Source: Loxodes magnus (Eukaryota > Ciliophora > Karyorelictea > Loxodida > Loxodidae). From it: 64,000 bases of DNA. This document shows positions 40,444-53,291 of this stretch, in pieces. How positions within the stretch are numbered: the first letter of the stretch is position 1; every line of letters starts with the position of its first letter. The notes beneath the pieces were generated by a model. The model saw nothing but the letters and a program-made list of their open reading frames with translations. It had not been told where the DNA came from and did no database searches. Both the position numbers and the translations under genes were made by a program. The DNA lies in contig CAMPDV010002121.1 in assembly GCA_946699065.1 (NCBI GenBank), positions 1 through 64,000 of the forward strand. The letters are read 5' to 3'.

Positions 40444-41269
40444 TTTTCTCACTTCATTTATTCACTTTTCAAAATATTATCTTCTTTTATCTCAAAGCAT
40501 ACTCCTTAAATCTGAAAGTTATCTTCTTTTCTCACTTCATTTATTCACTTTTCAAAATATTATCTTCAATCTCAAAGCATACTCCTTAAATCTGAAAGTT
40601 ATCTTCTTTTATTACTTTTATTATTCACCTTTCAAATATTATCTTCTTTTATCTAAAAGCATACTCCTTAAATCTGAAAGTTATCTTCTTTTCTCACTTC
40701 ATTTATTCACTTTTCAAAATATTATCTTCTTTTATCTCAAAGCATACTCCTTAAATCTGAAAGTTATCTTCTTTTATTACTTTTATTATTCACTTTTCAA
40801 AATATTATCTTCTTTTATCTCAAAGCATACTCCTTAAATCTGAAAGTTATCTTCTTTTCTCACTTCATTTATTCACTTTTCAAAATATTATCTTCTTTTA
40901 TCTCAAAGCATACTCCTTAAATCTGAAAGTTATCTTCTTTTCTCACTTCATTTATTCACTTTTCAAAATATTATCTTCAATCTCAAAGCATACTCCTTAA
41001 ATCTGAAAGTTATCTTCTTTTCTCACTTCATTTATTCACTTTTCAAAATATTATCTTCTTTTATCTCAAAGCATACTCCTTAAATCTGAAAGTTATCTTC
41101 TTTTATTACTTTTATTATTCACCTTTCAAAATATTATCTTCTTTTATCTCAAAGCATACTCCTTAAATCTGAAAGTAATCTTCTTTTCTCACTTCATTTA
41201 TTCACTTTTCAAAATATTATCTTCTTTTATCTCAAAGCATACTCCTTAAATCTGAAAGTTATCTTCTTT
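40444..41269 (+). repeat. Ten-monomer block duplicated at 2,469 bp offset (copy 2)
   Basis: Second copy of 37975-38800. To its right, a four-monomer (329 bp) insertion separates two gaaagtaatc tails (41172, 41501); after it, the order A, B, A, gaaagtaatc matches the stretch that follows 38703. Confidence 0.75.
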
Positions 41270-43009
41270 TCTCACTTCATTTATTCACTTTTCAAAATAT
41301 TATCTTCAATCTCAAAGCATACTCCTTAAATCTGAAAGTTATCTTCTTTTCTCACTTCATTTATTCACTTTTCAAAATATTATCTTCTTTTATCTCAAAG
41401 CATACTCCTTAAATCTGAAAGTTATCTTCTTTTCTCACTTCATTTATTCACCTTTCAAAATATTATCTTCTTTTATCTCAAAGCATACTCCTTAAATCTG
41501 AAAGTAATCTTCTTTTCTCACTTCATTTATTCACTTTTCAAAATATTATCTTCTTTTATCTCAAAGCATACTCCTTAAATCTGAAAGTTATCTTCTTTTA
41601 TTACTTTTATTATTCACTTTTCAAAATATTATCTTCTTTTATCTCAAAGCATACTCCTTAAATCTGAAAGTTATCTTCTTTTCTCACTTCATTTATTCAC
41701 TTTTCAAAATATTATCTTCTTTTATCTCAAAGCATACTCCTTAAATCTGAAAGTAATCTTCTTTTCTCACTTCATTTATTCACCTTTCAAAATATTATCT
41801 TCTTTTATCTCAAAGCATACTCCTTAAATCTGAAAGTTATCTTCTTTTCTCACTTCATTTATTCACTTTTCAAAATATTATCTTCTTTTATCTCAAAGCA
41901 TACTCCTTAAATCTGAAAGTTATCTTCTTTTCTCACTTCATTTATTCACTTTTCAAAATATTATCTTCTTTTATCTCAAAGCATACTCCTTAAATCTGAA
42001 AGTTATCTTCTTTTCTCACTTCATTTATTCACTTTTCAAAATATTATCTTCTTTTATCTCAAAGCATACTCCTTAAATCTGAAAGTTATCTTCTTTTCTC
42101 ACTTCATTTATTCACTTTTCAAAATATTATCTTCTTTTATCTCAAAGCATACTCCTTAAATCTGAAAGTTATCTTCTTTTCTCACTTCATTTATTCACTT
42201 TTCAAAATATTATCTTCAATCTCAAAGCATACTCCTTAAATCTGAAAGTTATCTTCTTTTATTACTTTTATTATTCACTTTTCAAAATATTATCTTCTTT
42301 TATCTCAAAGCATACTCCTTAAATCTGAAAGTTATCTTCTTTTATTACTTTTATTATTCACTTTTCAAAATATTATCTTCTTTTATCTCAAAGCATACTC
42401 CTTAAATCTGAAAGTTATCTTCTTTTATTACTTTTATTATTCACTTTTCAAAATATTATCTTCAATCTCAAAGCATACTCCTTAAATCTGAAAGTTATCT
42501 TCTTTTCTCACTTCATTTATTCACTTTTCAAAATATTATCTTCTTTTATCTCAAAGCATACTCCTTAAATCTGAAAGTTATCTTCTTTTCTCACTTCATT
42601 TATTCACTTTTCAAAATATTATCTTCTTTTATCTCAAAGCATACTCCTTAAATCTGAAAGTTATCTTCTTTTCTCACTTCATTTATTCACCTTTCAAAAT
42701 ATTATCTTCTTTTATCTCAAAGCATACTCCTTAAATCTGAAAGTTATCTTCTTTTCTTACTTCATTTATTCACTTTTCAAAATATTATCTTCTTTTATCT
42801 CAAAGCATACTCCTTAAATCTGAAAGTTATCTTCTTTTCTCACTTCATTTATTCACTTTTCAAAATATTATCTTCTTTTATCTCAAAGCATACTCCTTAA
42901 ATCTGAAAGTTATCTTCTTTTCTCACTTCATTTATTCACTTTTCAAAATATTATCTTCTTTTATCTCAAAGCATAATCCTTAAATCTGAAAGTCTATCTT
43001 CTTTTCTCA

Positions 43010-43093
43010 CTTTTATTATTCACTTTTCAAAATATTATCTTCTTTTATTCCAAAGCATAATCCTTAAATCTGTAAGTTTATCTTCTTTTCTTA
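43010..43093 (+). repeat. Exemplar monomer D (84 bp, hybrid head ctca + cttttattattcac)
   Basis: The head combines the left part of A (ctca) with the right part of B (cttttatta), as expected from a crossover or conversion within the head. Hinge cttcttttattcc, then cataatcc and tail ctgtaagtttatc. It recurs immediately after each agtctatc or aaattctatc junction in the right-hand domain. Confidence 0.92.
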
Positions 43094-43177
43094 CTTCATT
43101 TATTCACTTTTCAAAATATTATCTTCTTTTATTCCAAAGCATACTCCTTAAATCTAAAAGTCTTTCTTCTTTTCTTA
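43094..43177 (+). repeat. Exemplar monomer C with tail ctaaaagtctttc (84 bp)
   Basis: Head ctta|cttcatttattcac, hinge cttcttttattcc, catactcc, tail ctaaaagtctttc. The ctaaaag tail is the best phase marker of the right-hand domain (43154, 43736, 44565, 45314, 46310, 46892, 47390, 47724, 48473, 50299, 50881, 51630, 52459, 55200, 59272, 60021, 60767, 63758). Confidence 0.92.
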
Positions 43178-43260
43178 CTTCATTTATTCACTTTTCAAAA
43201 TATTATCTTCTTTTTCTCAAAGCATAATCCTTAAATCTGAAAGTTTATCTTCTTTTCTTA
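43178..43260 (+). repeat. Exemplar monomer C with hinge cttctttttctc (83 bp)
   Basis: Head C, 12-base hinge cttctttttctc, cataatcc, tail ctgaaagtttatc. The 1 bp shorter hinge is offset by the 1 bp longer tail, so unit length stays 83. Confidence 0.92.
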
Positions 43261-43342
43261 CTTCATTTATTAACTTTTCAAAATATTATCTTCTTTTTCT
43301 CAAAGCATACTCCTTAAATCTGAAAGTTATCTTCTTTTCTTA
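43261..43342 (+). repeat. Exemplar monomer K (82 bp, head ending taac)
   Basis: Head C with tattaactttt in place of tattcactttt, hinge cttctttttctc. K monomers occur singly or in runs of two or three and are restricted to 43-64 kb. Confidence 0.92.
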
Positions 43343-44564
43343 CTTCATTTATTAACTTTTCAAAATATTATCTTCTTTTTCTCAAAGCATAATCCTTAAA
43401 TCTGAAAGTTTATCTTCTTTTCTTACTTCATTTATTAACTTTTCAAAATATTATCTTCTTTTTCTCAAAGCATACTCCTTAAATCTGAAAGTTTATCTTC
43501 TTTTCTTACTTCATTTATTCACTTTTCAAAATATTATCTTCTTTTATTCCAAAGCATAATCCTTAAATCTGTAAGTTTATCTTCTTTTCTCACTTCATTT
43601 ATTCACTTTTCAAAATATTATCTTCTTTTTCTCAAAGCATAATCCTTAAATCTGAAAGTTTATCTTCTTTTCTTACTTCATTTATTCACTTTTCAAAATA
43701 TTATCTTCTTTTATTCCAAAGCATACTCCTTAAATCTAAAAGTCTTTCTTCTTTTCTTACTTCATTTATTCACTTTTCAAAATATTATCTTCTTTTTCTC
43801 AAAGCATAATCCTTAAATCTGAAAGTTTATCTTCTTTTCTTACTTCATTTATTAACTTTTCAAAATATTATCTTCTTTTTCTCAAAGCATACTCCTTAAA
43901 TCTGAAAGTTATCTTCTTTTATTACTTTTATTATTCACTTTTCAAAATATTATCTTCTTTTATCTCAAAGCATACTCCTTAAATCTGAAAGTTATCTTCT
44001 TTTATTACTTTTATTATTCACTTTTCAAAATATTATCTTCTTTTTCTCAAAGCATACTCCTTAAATCTGAAAGTTATCTTCTTTTATTACTTTTATTATT
44101 CACTTTTCAAAATATTATCTTCTTTTATCTCAAAGCATACTCCTTAAATCTGAAAGTTATCTTCTTTTCTCACTTCATTTATTCACCTTTCAAAATATTA
44201 TCTTCTTTTATCTCAAAGCATACTCCTTAAATCTGAAAGTTATCTTCTTTTCTCACTTCATTTATTCACCTTTCAAAATATTATCTTCTTTTATCTCAAA
44301 GCATACTCCTTAAATCTGAAAGTTATCTTCTTTTATTACTTTTATTATTCACTTTTCAAAATATTATCTTCTTTTTCTCAAAGCATAATCCTTAAATCTG
44401 AAAGTTTATCTTCTTTTCTTACTTCATTTATTCACTTTTCAAAATATTATCTTCTTTTTCTCAAAGCATAATCCTTAAATCTGAAAGTTTATCTTCTTTT
44501 CTTACTTCATTTATTCACTTTTCAAAATATTATCTTCTTTTATTCCAAAGCATACTCCTTAAAT

Positions 44565-47500
44565 CTAAAAGTCTTTCTTCTTTTCTTACTTCATTTATTC
44601 ACTTTTCAAAATATTATCTTCTTTTTCTCAAAGCATAATCCTTAAATCTGAAAGTTATCTTCTTTTCTCACTTCATTTATTCACCTTTCAAAATATTATC
44701 TTCTTTTATCTCAAAGCATACTCCTTAAATCTGAAAGTTATCTTCTTTTCTCACTTCATTTATTCACTTTTCAAAATATTATCTTCTTTTATCTCAAAGC
44801 ATACTCCTTAAATCTGAAAGTTATCTTCTTTTCTCACTTCATTTATTCACCTTTCAAAATATTATCTTCTTTTATCTCAAAGCATACTCCTTAAATCTGA
44901 AAGTTATCTTCTTTTCTTACTTCATTTATTCACTTTTCAAAATATTATCTTCTTTTATCTCAAAGCATACTCCTTAAATCTGAAAGTTATCTTCTTTTCT
45001 CACTTCATTTATTCACTTTTCAAAATATTATCTTCTTTTATCTCAAAGCATACTCCTTAAATCTGAAAGTTATCTTCTTTTCTCACTTCATTTATTCACT
45101 TTTCAAAATATTATCTTCTTTTATCTCAAAGCATAATCCTTAAATCTGAAAGTCTATCTTCTTTTCTCACTTTTATTATTCACTTTTCAAAATATTATCT
45201 TCTTTTATTCCAAAGCATAATCCTTAAATCTGTAAGTTTATCTTCTTTTCTTACTTCATTTATTCACTTTTCAAAATATTATCTTCTTTTATTCCAAAGC
45301 ATACTCCTTAAATCTAAAAGTCTTTCTTCTTTTATTACTTTAGTATTCACTTTTCAAAATATTATCTTCTTTTTCTCAAAGCATAATCCTTAAATCTGAA
45401 AGTTTATCTTCTTTTCTTACTTCATTTATTAACTTTTCAAAATATTATCTTCTTTTTCTCAAAGCATACTCCTTAAATCTGAAAGTTATCTTCTTTTCTT
45501 ACTTCATTTATTAACTTTTCAAAATATTATCTTCTTTTTCTCAAAGCATAATCCTTAAATCTGAAAGTTTATCTTCTTTTCTTACTTCATTTATTAACTT
45601 TTCAAAATATTATCTTCTTTTTCTCAAAGCATACTCCTTAAATCTGAAAGTTTATCTTCTTTTCTTACTTCATTTATTCACTTTTCAAAATATTATCTTC
45701 TTTTATCTCAAAGCATAATCCTTAAATCTGAAATTCTATCTTCTTTTCTCACTTTTATTATTCACTTTTCAAAATATTATCTTCTTTTATTCCAAAGCAT
45801 AATCCTTAAATCTGTAAGTTTATCTTCTTTTCTTACTTCATTTATTCACTTTTCAAAATATTATCTTCTTTTTCTCAAAGCATAATCCTTAAATCTGAAA
45901 GTTTATCTTCTTTTCTTACTTCATTTATTCACTTTTCAAAATATTATCTTCTTTTATCTCAAAGCATACTCCTTAAATCTGAAAGTTATCTTCTTTTCTC
46001 ACTTCATTTATTCACTTTTCAAAATATTATCTTCTTTTTCTCAAAGCATAATCCTTAAATCTGAAAGTTTATCTTCTTTTCTTACTTCATTTATTAACTT
46101 TTCAAAATATTATCTTCTTTTTCTCAAAGCATACTCCTTAAATCTGAAAGTTATCTTCTTTTATTACTTTTATTATTCACTTTTCAAAATATTATCTTCT
46201 TTTATCTCAAAGCATACTCCTTAAATCTGAAAGTTATCTTCTTTTCTTACTTCATTTATTCACTTTTCAAAATATTATCTTCTTTTATTCCAAAGCATAC
46301 TCCTTAAATCTAAAAGTCTTTCTTCTTTTCTTACTTCATTTATTCACTTTTCAAAATATTATCTTCTTTTTCTCAAAGCATAATCCTTAAATCTGAAAGT
46401 TTATCTTCTTTTCTTACTTCATTTATTCACTTTTCAAAATATTATCTTCTTTTTCTCAAAGCATACTCCTTAAATCTGAAAGTTATCTTCTTTTCTTACT
46501 TCATTTATTAACTTTTCAAAATATTATCTTCTTTTTCTCAAAGCATAATCCTTAAATCTGAAAGTTTATCTTCTTTTCTTACTTCATTTATTAACTTTTC
46601 AAAATATTATCTTCTTTTTCTCAAAGCATACTCCTTAAATCTGAAAGTTTATCTTCTTTTCTTACTTCATTTATTCACTTTTCAAAATATTATCTTCTTT
46701 TATTCCAAAGCATAATCCTTAAATCTGTAAGTTTATCTTCTTTTCTCACTTCATTTATTCACTTTTCAAAATATTATCTTCTTTTTCTCAAAGCATAATC
46801 CTTAAATCTGAAAGTTTATCTTCTTTTCTTACTTCATTTATTCACTTTTCAAAATATTATCTTCTTTTATTCCAAAGCATACTCCTTAAATCTAAAAGTC
46901 TTTCTTCTTTTCTTACTTCATTTATTCACTTTTCAAAATATTATCTTCTTTTTCTCAAAGCATAATCCTTAAATCTGAAAGTTTATCTTCTTTTCTTACT
47001 TCATTTATTAACTTTTCAAAATATTATCTTCTTTTTCTCAAAGCATACTCCTTAAATCTGAAAGTTATCTTCTTTTATTACTTTTATTATTCACTTTTCA
47101 AAATATTATCTTCTTTTATCTCAAAGCATACTCCTTAAATCTGAAAGTTATCTTCTTTTATTACTTTTATTATTCACTTTTCAAAATATTATCTTCTTTT
47201 ATCTCAAAGCATACTCCTTAAATCTGAAAGTTATCTTCTTTTCTCACTTCATTTATTCACTTTTCAAAATATTATCTTCTTTTATCTCAAAGCATAATCC
47301 TTAAATCTGAAAGTTATCTTCTTTTCTCACTTCATTTATTCACTTTTCAAAATATTATCTTCTTTTATTCCAAAGCATACTCCTTAAATCTAAAAGTCTT
47401 TCTTCTTTTCTTACTTCATTTATTCACTTTTCAAAATATTATCTTCTTTTATCTCAAAGCATACTCCTTAAATCTGTAAGTTTATCTTCTTTTCTTACTT

Positions 47501-47723
47501 CATTTATTCACTTTTCAAAATATTATCTTCTTTTTCTCAAAGCATAATCCTTAAATCTGAAAGTTTATCTTCTTTTCTTACTTCATTTATTCACTTTTCA
47601 AAATATTATCTTCTTTTTCTCAAAGCATAATCCTTAAATCTGAAAGTTTATCTTCTTTTCTTACTTCATTTATTCACTTTTCAAAATATTATCTTCTTTT
47701 ATTCCAAAGCATACTCCTTAAAT
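44565..47723 (+). repeat. ~3,157 bp higher-order repeat, unit 1
   Basis: Markers recur at about 3,157 bp: ctaaaag 44565/47724/50881, agtctatc-D junction 45149/48308/51465, ctaaaag 45314/48473/51630. The 749 bp core between the two ctaaaag markers has the same length in all three units and again at 59272-60021. Earlier markers 43154 and 43736 pair with 46310 and 46892 at 3,156 bp, so the periodicity starts near 43.1 kb. Internal monomers differ in places, for example around 44.0-44.4 versus 47.2-47.6 kb. Confidence 0.85.
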
Positions 47724-50700
47724 CTAAAAGTCTTTCTTCTTTTCTTACTTCATTTATTCACTTTTCAAAATATTATCTTCTTTTTCTCAAAGCATAATCC
47801 TTAAATCTGAAAGTTATCTTCTTTTCTCACTTCATTTATTCACCTTTCAAAATATTATCTTCTTTTATCTCAAAGCATACTCCTTAAATCTGAAAGTTAT
47901 CTTCTTTTCTCACTTCATTTATTCACTTTTCAAAATATTATCTTCTTTTATCTCAAAGCATACTCCTTAAATCTGAAAGTTATCTTCTTTTCTCACTTCA
48001 TTTATTCACCTTTCAAAATATTATCTTCTTTTATCTCAAAGCATACTCCTTAAATCTGAAAGTTATCTTCTTTTCTTACTTCATTTATTCACTTTTCAAA
48101 ATATTATCTTCTTTTATCTCAAAGCATACTCCTTAAATCTGAAAGTTATCTTCTTTTCTCACTTCATTTATTCACTTTTCAAAATATTATCTTCTTTTAT
48201 CTCAAAGCATACTCCTTAAATCTGAAAGTTATCTTCTTTTCTCACTTCATTTATTCACTTTTCAAAATATTATCTTCTTTTATCTCAAAGCATAATCCTT
48301 AAATCTGAAAGTCTATCTTCTTTTCTCACTTTTATTATTCACTTTTCAAAATATTATCTTCTTTTATTCCAAAGCATAATCCTTAAATCTGTAAGTTTAT
48401 CTTCTTTTCTTACTTCATTTATTCACTTTTCAAAATATTATCTTCTTTTATTCCAAAGCATACTCCTTAAATCTAAAAGTCTTTCTTCTTTTATTACTTT
48501 AGTATTCACTTTTCAAAATATTATCTTCTTTTTCTCAAAGCATAATCCTTAAATCTGAAAGTTTATCTTCTTTTCTTACTTCATTTATTAACTTTTCAAA
48601 ATATTATCTTCTTTTTCTCAAAGCATACTCCTTAAATCTGAAAGTTATCTTCTTTTCTTACTTCATTTATTAACTTTTCAAAATATTATCTTCTTTTTCT
48701 CAAAGCATAATCCTTAAATCTGAAAGTTTATCTTCTTTTCTTACTTCATTTATTAACTTTTCAAAATATTATCTTCTTTTTCTCAAAGCATACTCCTTAA
48801 ATCTGAAAGTTTATCTTCTTTTCTTACTTCATTTATTCACTTTTCAAAATATTATCTTCTTTTATTCCAAAGCATAATCCTTAAATCTGTAAGTTTATCT
48901 TCTTTTCTCACTTCATTTATTCACTTTTCAAAATATTATCTTCTTTTATCTCAAAGCATACTCCTTAAATCTGAAAGTTATCTTCTTTTCTCACTTCATT
49001 TATTCACTTTTCAAAATATTATCTTCAATCTCAAAGCATACTCCTTAAATCTGAAAGTTATCTTCTTTTCTCACTTCATTTATTCACTTTTCAAAATATT
49101 ATCTTCTTTTATCTCAAAGCATAATCCTTAAATCTGAAATTCTATCTTCTTTTCTCACTTTTATTATTCACTTTTCAAAATATTATCTTCTTTTATTCCA
49201 AAGCATAATCCTTAAATCTGTAAGTTTATCTTCTTTTCTTACTTCATTTATTCACTTTTCAAAATATTATCTTCTTTTTCTCAAAGCATAATCCTTAAAT
49301 CTGAAAGTTTATCTTCTTTTCTTACTTCATTTATTCACTTTTCAAAATATTATCTTCTTTTATCTCAAAGCATACTCCTTAAATCTGAAAGTTATCTTCT
49401 TTTCTCACTTCATTTATTCACTTTTCAAAATATTATCTTCTTTTTCTCAAAGCATAATCCTTAAATCTGAAAGTTTATCTTCTTTTCTTACTTCATTTAT
49501 TAACTTTTCAAAATATTATCTTCTTTTTCTCAAAGCATACTCCTTAAATCTGAAAGTTATCTTCTTTTATTACTTTTATTATTCACTTTTCAAAATATTA
49601 TCTTCTTTTATCTCAAAGCATACTCCTTAAATCTGAAAGTTATCTTCTTTTATTACTTTTATTATTCACTTTTCAAAATATTATCTTCTTTTATCTCAAA
49701 GCATACTCCTTAAATCTGAAAGTTATCTTCTTTTCTCACTTCATTTATTCACTTTTCAAAATATTATCTTCTTTTATCTCAAAGCATACTCCTTAAATCT
49801 GAAAGTTATCTTCTTTTATTACTTTTATTATTCACTTTTCAAAATATTATCTTCTTTTATCTCAAAGCATACTCCTTAAATCTGAAAGTTATCTTCTTTT
49901 CTCACTTCATTTATTCACTTTTCAAAATATTATCTTCTTTTATCTCAAAGCATACTCCTTAAATCTGAAAGTTATCTTCTTTTCTCACTTCATTTATTCA
50001 CTTTTCAAAATATCATCTTCTTTTATCTCAAAGCATAATCCTTAAATCTGAAATTCTATCTTCTTTTCTCACTTTTATTATTCACTTTTCAAAATATTAT
50101 CTTCTTTTATTCCAAAGCATAATCCTTAAATCTGTAAGTTTATCTTCTTTTCTTACTTCATTTATTCACTTTTCAAAATATTATCTTCTTTTTCTCAAAG
50201 CATAATCCTTAAATCTGAAAGTTTATCTTCTTTTCTTACTTCATTTATTCACTTTTCAAAATATTATCTTCTTTTATTCCAAAGCATACTCCTTAAATCT
50301 AAAAGTCTTTCTTCTTTTCTTACTTCATTTATTCACTTTTCAAAATATTATCTTCTTTTTCTCAAAGCATAATCCTTAAATCTGAAAGTTTATCTTCTTT
50401 TCTTACTTCATTTATTAACTTTTCAAAATATTATCTTCTTTTTCTCAAAGCATACTCCTTAAATCTGAAAGTTATCTTCTTTTATTACTTTTATTATTCA
50501 CTTTTCAAAATATTATCTTCTTTTATCTCAAAGCATACTCCTTAAATCTGAAAGTTATCTTCTTTTATTACTTTTATTATTCACTTTTCAAAATATTATC
50601 TTCTTTTATCTCAAAGCATACTCCTTAAATCTGTAAGTTTATCTTCTTTTCTCACTTCATTTATTCACTTTTCAAAATATTATCTTCTTTTTCTCAAAGC

Positions 50701-50880
50701 ATAATCCTTAAATCTGAAAGTTTATCTTCTTTTCTTACTTCATTTATTCACTTTTCAAAATATTATCTTCTTTTTCTCAAAGCATAATCCTTAAATCTGA
50801 AAGTTTATCTTCTTTTCTTACTTCATTTATTCACTTTTCAAAATATTATCTTCTTTTATTCCAAAGCATACTCCTTAAAT
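47724..50880 (+). repeat. ~3,157 bp higher-order repeat, unit 2
   Basis: Unit between ctaaaag markers 47724 and 50881. Just upstream, an unusual combination of catactcc with ctgtaag (47474) is reproduced at 50631 and 59022, confirming the phase. Contains block P (49137-50050). Confidence 0.85.
49137..50050 (+). repeat. Block P, 11 monomers, 914 bp, copy 1 (variant a)
   Basis: Bounded by tail aaattctatc at 49137 and 50051. Order D, C, C, A, K, B, B, A, B, A, A; the last A has atatcatcttc and cataatcc. The first D ends in cataatcc and ctgtaag (variant a). Confidence 0.88.
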
Positions 50881-52377
50881 CTAAAAGTCTTTCTTCTTTT
50901 CTTACTTCATTTATTCACTTTTCAAAATATTATCTTCTTTTTCTCAAAGCATAATCCTTAAATCTGAAAGTTATCTTCTTTTCTCACTTCATTTATTCAC
51001 CTTTCAAAATATTATCTTCTTTTATCTCAAAGCATACTCCTTAAATCTGAAAGTTATCTTCTTTTCTCACTTCATTTATTCACTTTTCAAAATATTATCT
51101 TCTTTTATCTCAAAGCATACTCCTTAAATCTGAAAGTTATCTTCCTTTCTCACTTCATTTATTCACCTTTCAAAATATTATCTTCTTTTATCTCAAAGCA
51201 TACTCCTTAAATCTGAAAGTTATCTTCTTTTCTTACTTCATTTATTCACTTTTCAAAATATTATCTTCTTTTATCTCAAAGCATACTCCTTAAATCTGAA
51301 AGTTATCTTCTTTTCTCACTTCATTTATTCACTTTTCAAAATATTATCTTCTTTTATCTCAAAGCATACTCCTTAAATCTGAAAGTTATCTTCTTTTCTC
51401 ACTTCATTTATTCACTTTTCAAAATATTATCTTCTTTTATCTCAAAGCATAATCCTTAAATCTGAAAGTCTATCTTCTTTTCTCACTTTTATTATTCACT
51501 TTTCAAAATATTATCTTCTTTTATTCCAAAGCATAATCCTTAAATCTGTAAGTTTATCTTCTTTTCTTACTTCATTTATTCACTTTTCAAAATATTATCT
51601 TCTTTTATTCCAAAGCATACTCCTTAAATCTAAAAGTCTTTCTTCTTTTCTTACTTCATTTATTCACTTTTCAAAATATTATCTTCTTTTTCTCAAAGCA
51701 TAATCCTTAAATCTGAAAGTTTATCTTCTTTTCTTACTTCATTTATTCACTTTTCAAAATATTATCTTCTTTTTCTCAAAGCATAATCCTTAAATCTGAA
51801 AGTTTATCTTCTTTTCTTACTTCATTTATTAACTTTTCAAAATATTATCTTCTTTTTCTCAAAGCATACTCCTTAAATCTGAAAGTTATCTTCTTTTCTT
51901 ACTTCATTTATTAACTTTTCAAAATATTATCTTCTTTTTCTCAAAGCATAATCCTTAAATCTGAAAGTTTATCTTCTTTTCTTACTTCATTTATTAACTT
52001 TTCAAAATATTATCTTCTTTTTCTCAAAGCATACTCCTTAAATCTGAAAGTTTATCTTCTTTTCTTACTTCATTTATTCACTTTTCAAAATATTATCTTC
52101 TTTTATTCCAAAGCATAATCCTTAAATCTGTAAGTTTATCTTCTTTTCTCACTTCATTTATTCACTTTTCAAAATATTATCTTCTTTTATCTCAAAGCAT
52201 ACTCCTTAAATCTGAAAGTTATCTTCTTTTCTCACTTCATTTATTCACTTTTCAAAATATTATCTTCAATCTCAAAGCATACTCCTTAAATCTGAAAGTT
52301 ATCTTCTTTTCTCACTTCATTTATTCACTTTTCAAAATATTATCTTCTTTTATCTCAAAGCATAATCCTTAAATCTG

Positions 52378-53291
52378 AAATTCTATCTTCTTTTCTCACT
52401 TTTATTATTCACTTTTCAAAATATTATCTTCTTTTATTCCAAAGCATACTCCTTAAATCTAAAAGTCTTTCTTCTTTTCTTACTTCATTTATTCACTTTT
52501 CAAAATATTATCTTCTTTTTCTCAAAGCATAATCCTTAAATCTGAAAGTTTATCTTCTTTTCTTACTTCATTTATTCACTTTTCAAAATATTATCTTCTT
52601 TTATCTCAAAGCATACTCCTTAAATCTGAAAGTTATCTTCTTTTCTCACTTCATTTATTCACTTTTCAAAATATTATCTTCTTTTTCTCAAAGCATAATC
52701 CTTAAATCTGAAAGTTTATCTTCTTTTCTTACTTCATTTATTAACTTTTCAAAATATTATCTTCTTTTTCTCAAAGCATACTCCTTAAATCTGAAAGTTA
52801 TCTTCTTTTATTACTTTTATTATTCACTTTTCAAAATATTATCTTCTTTTATCTCAAAGCATACTCCTTAAATCTGAAAGTTATCTTCTTTTATTACTTT
52901 TATTATTCACTTTTCAAAATATTATCTTCTTTTATCTCAAAGCATACTCCTTAAATCTGAAAGTTATCTTCTTTTCTCACTTCATTTATTCACCTTTCAA
53001 AATATTATCTTCTTTTATCTCAAAGCATACTCCTTAAATCTGAAAGTTATCTTCTTTTATTACTTTTATTATTCACTTTTCAAAATATTATCTTCTTTTA
53101 TCTCAAAGCATACTCCTTAAATCTGAAAGTTATCTTCTTTTCTCACTTCATTTATTCACTTTTCAAAATATTATCTTCTTTTATCTCAAAGCATACTCCT
53201 TAAATCTGAAAGTTATCTTCTTTTCTCACTTCATTTATTCACTTTTCAAAATATCATCTTCTTTTATCTCAAAGCATAATCCTTAAATCTG
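52378..53291 (+). repeat. Block P, 914 bp, copy 2 (variant b)
   Basis: Same 11-monomer order and identical length. The leading D ends in catactcc and ctaaaagtctttc (variant b) and the eighth monomer has cacctttc. Confidence 0.88.

Larger units (their letters stand above)
37080..42925 (+). repeat. Array domain between the 3.5 kb duplication and the C/D/K domain
   Basis: Older-style A, A', B and Bc monomers with tail variant gaaagtaatc (38703, 38952, 41172, 41501, 41750). One small island of right-hand variants sits at about 40317-40355 (hinge tattcc, then cataatcc, then ctgtaag), flanked by type C heads. It ends where cataatcc becomes frequent, in the monomer that starts at 42926. Confidence 0.7.

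Noticed and set aside
42926-43010. Mobile element insertion as the cause of the domain change
   Set aside because: The repeat register continues across the boundary with normal unit lengths; there is no foreign sequence, target duplication or terminal repeat.
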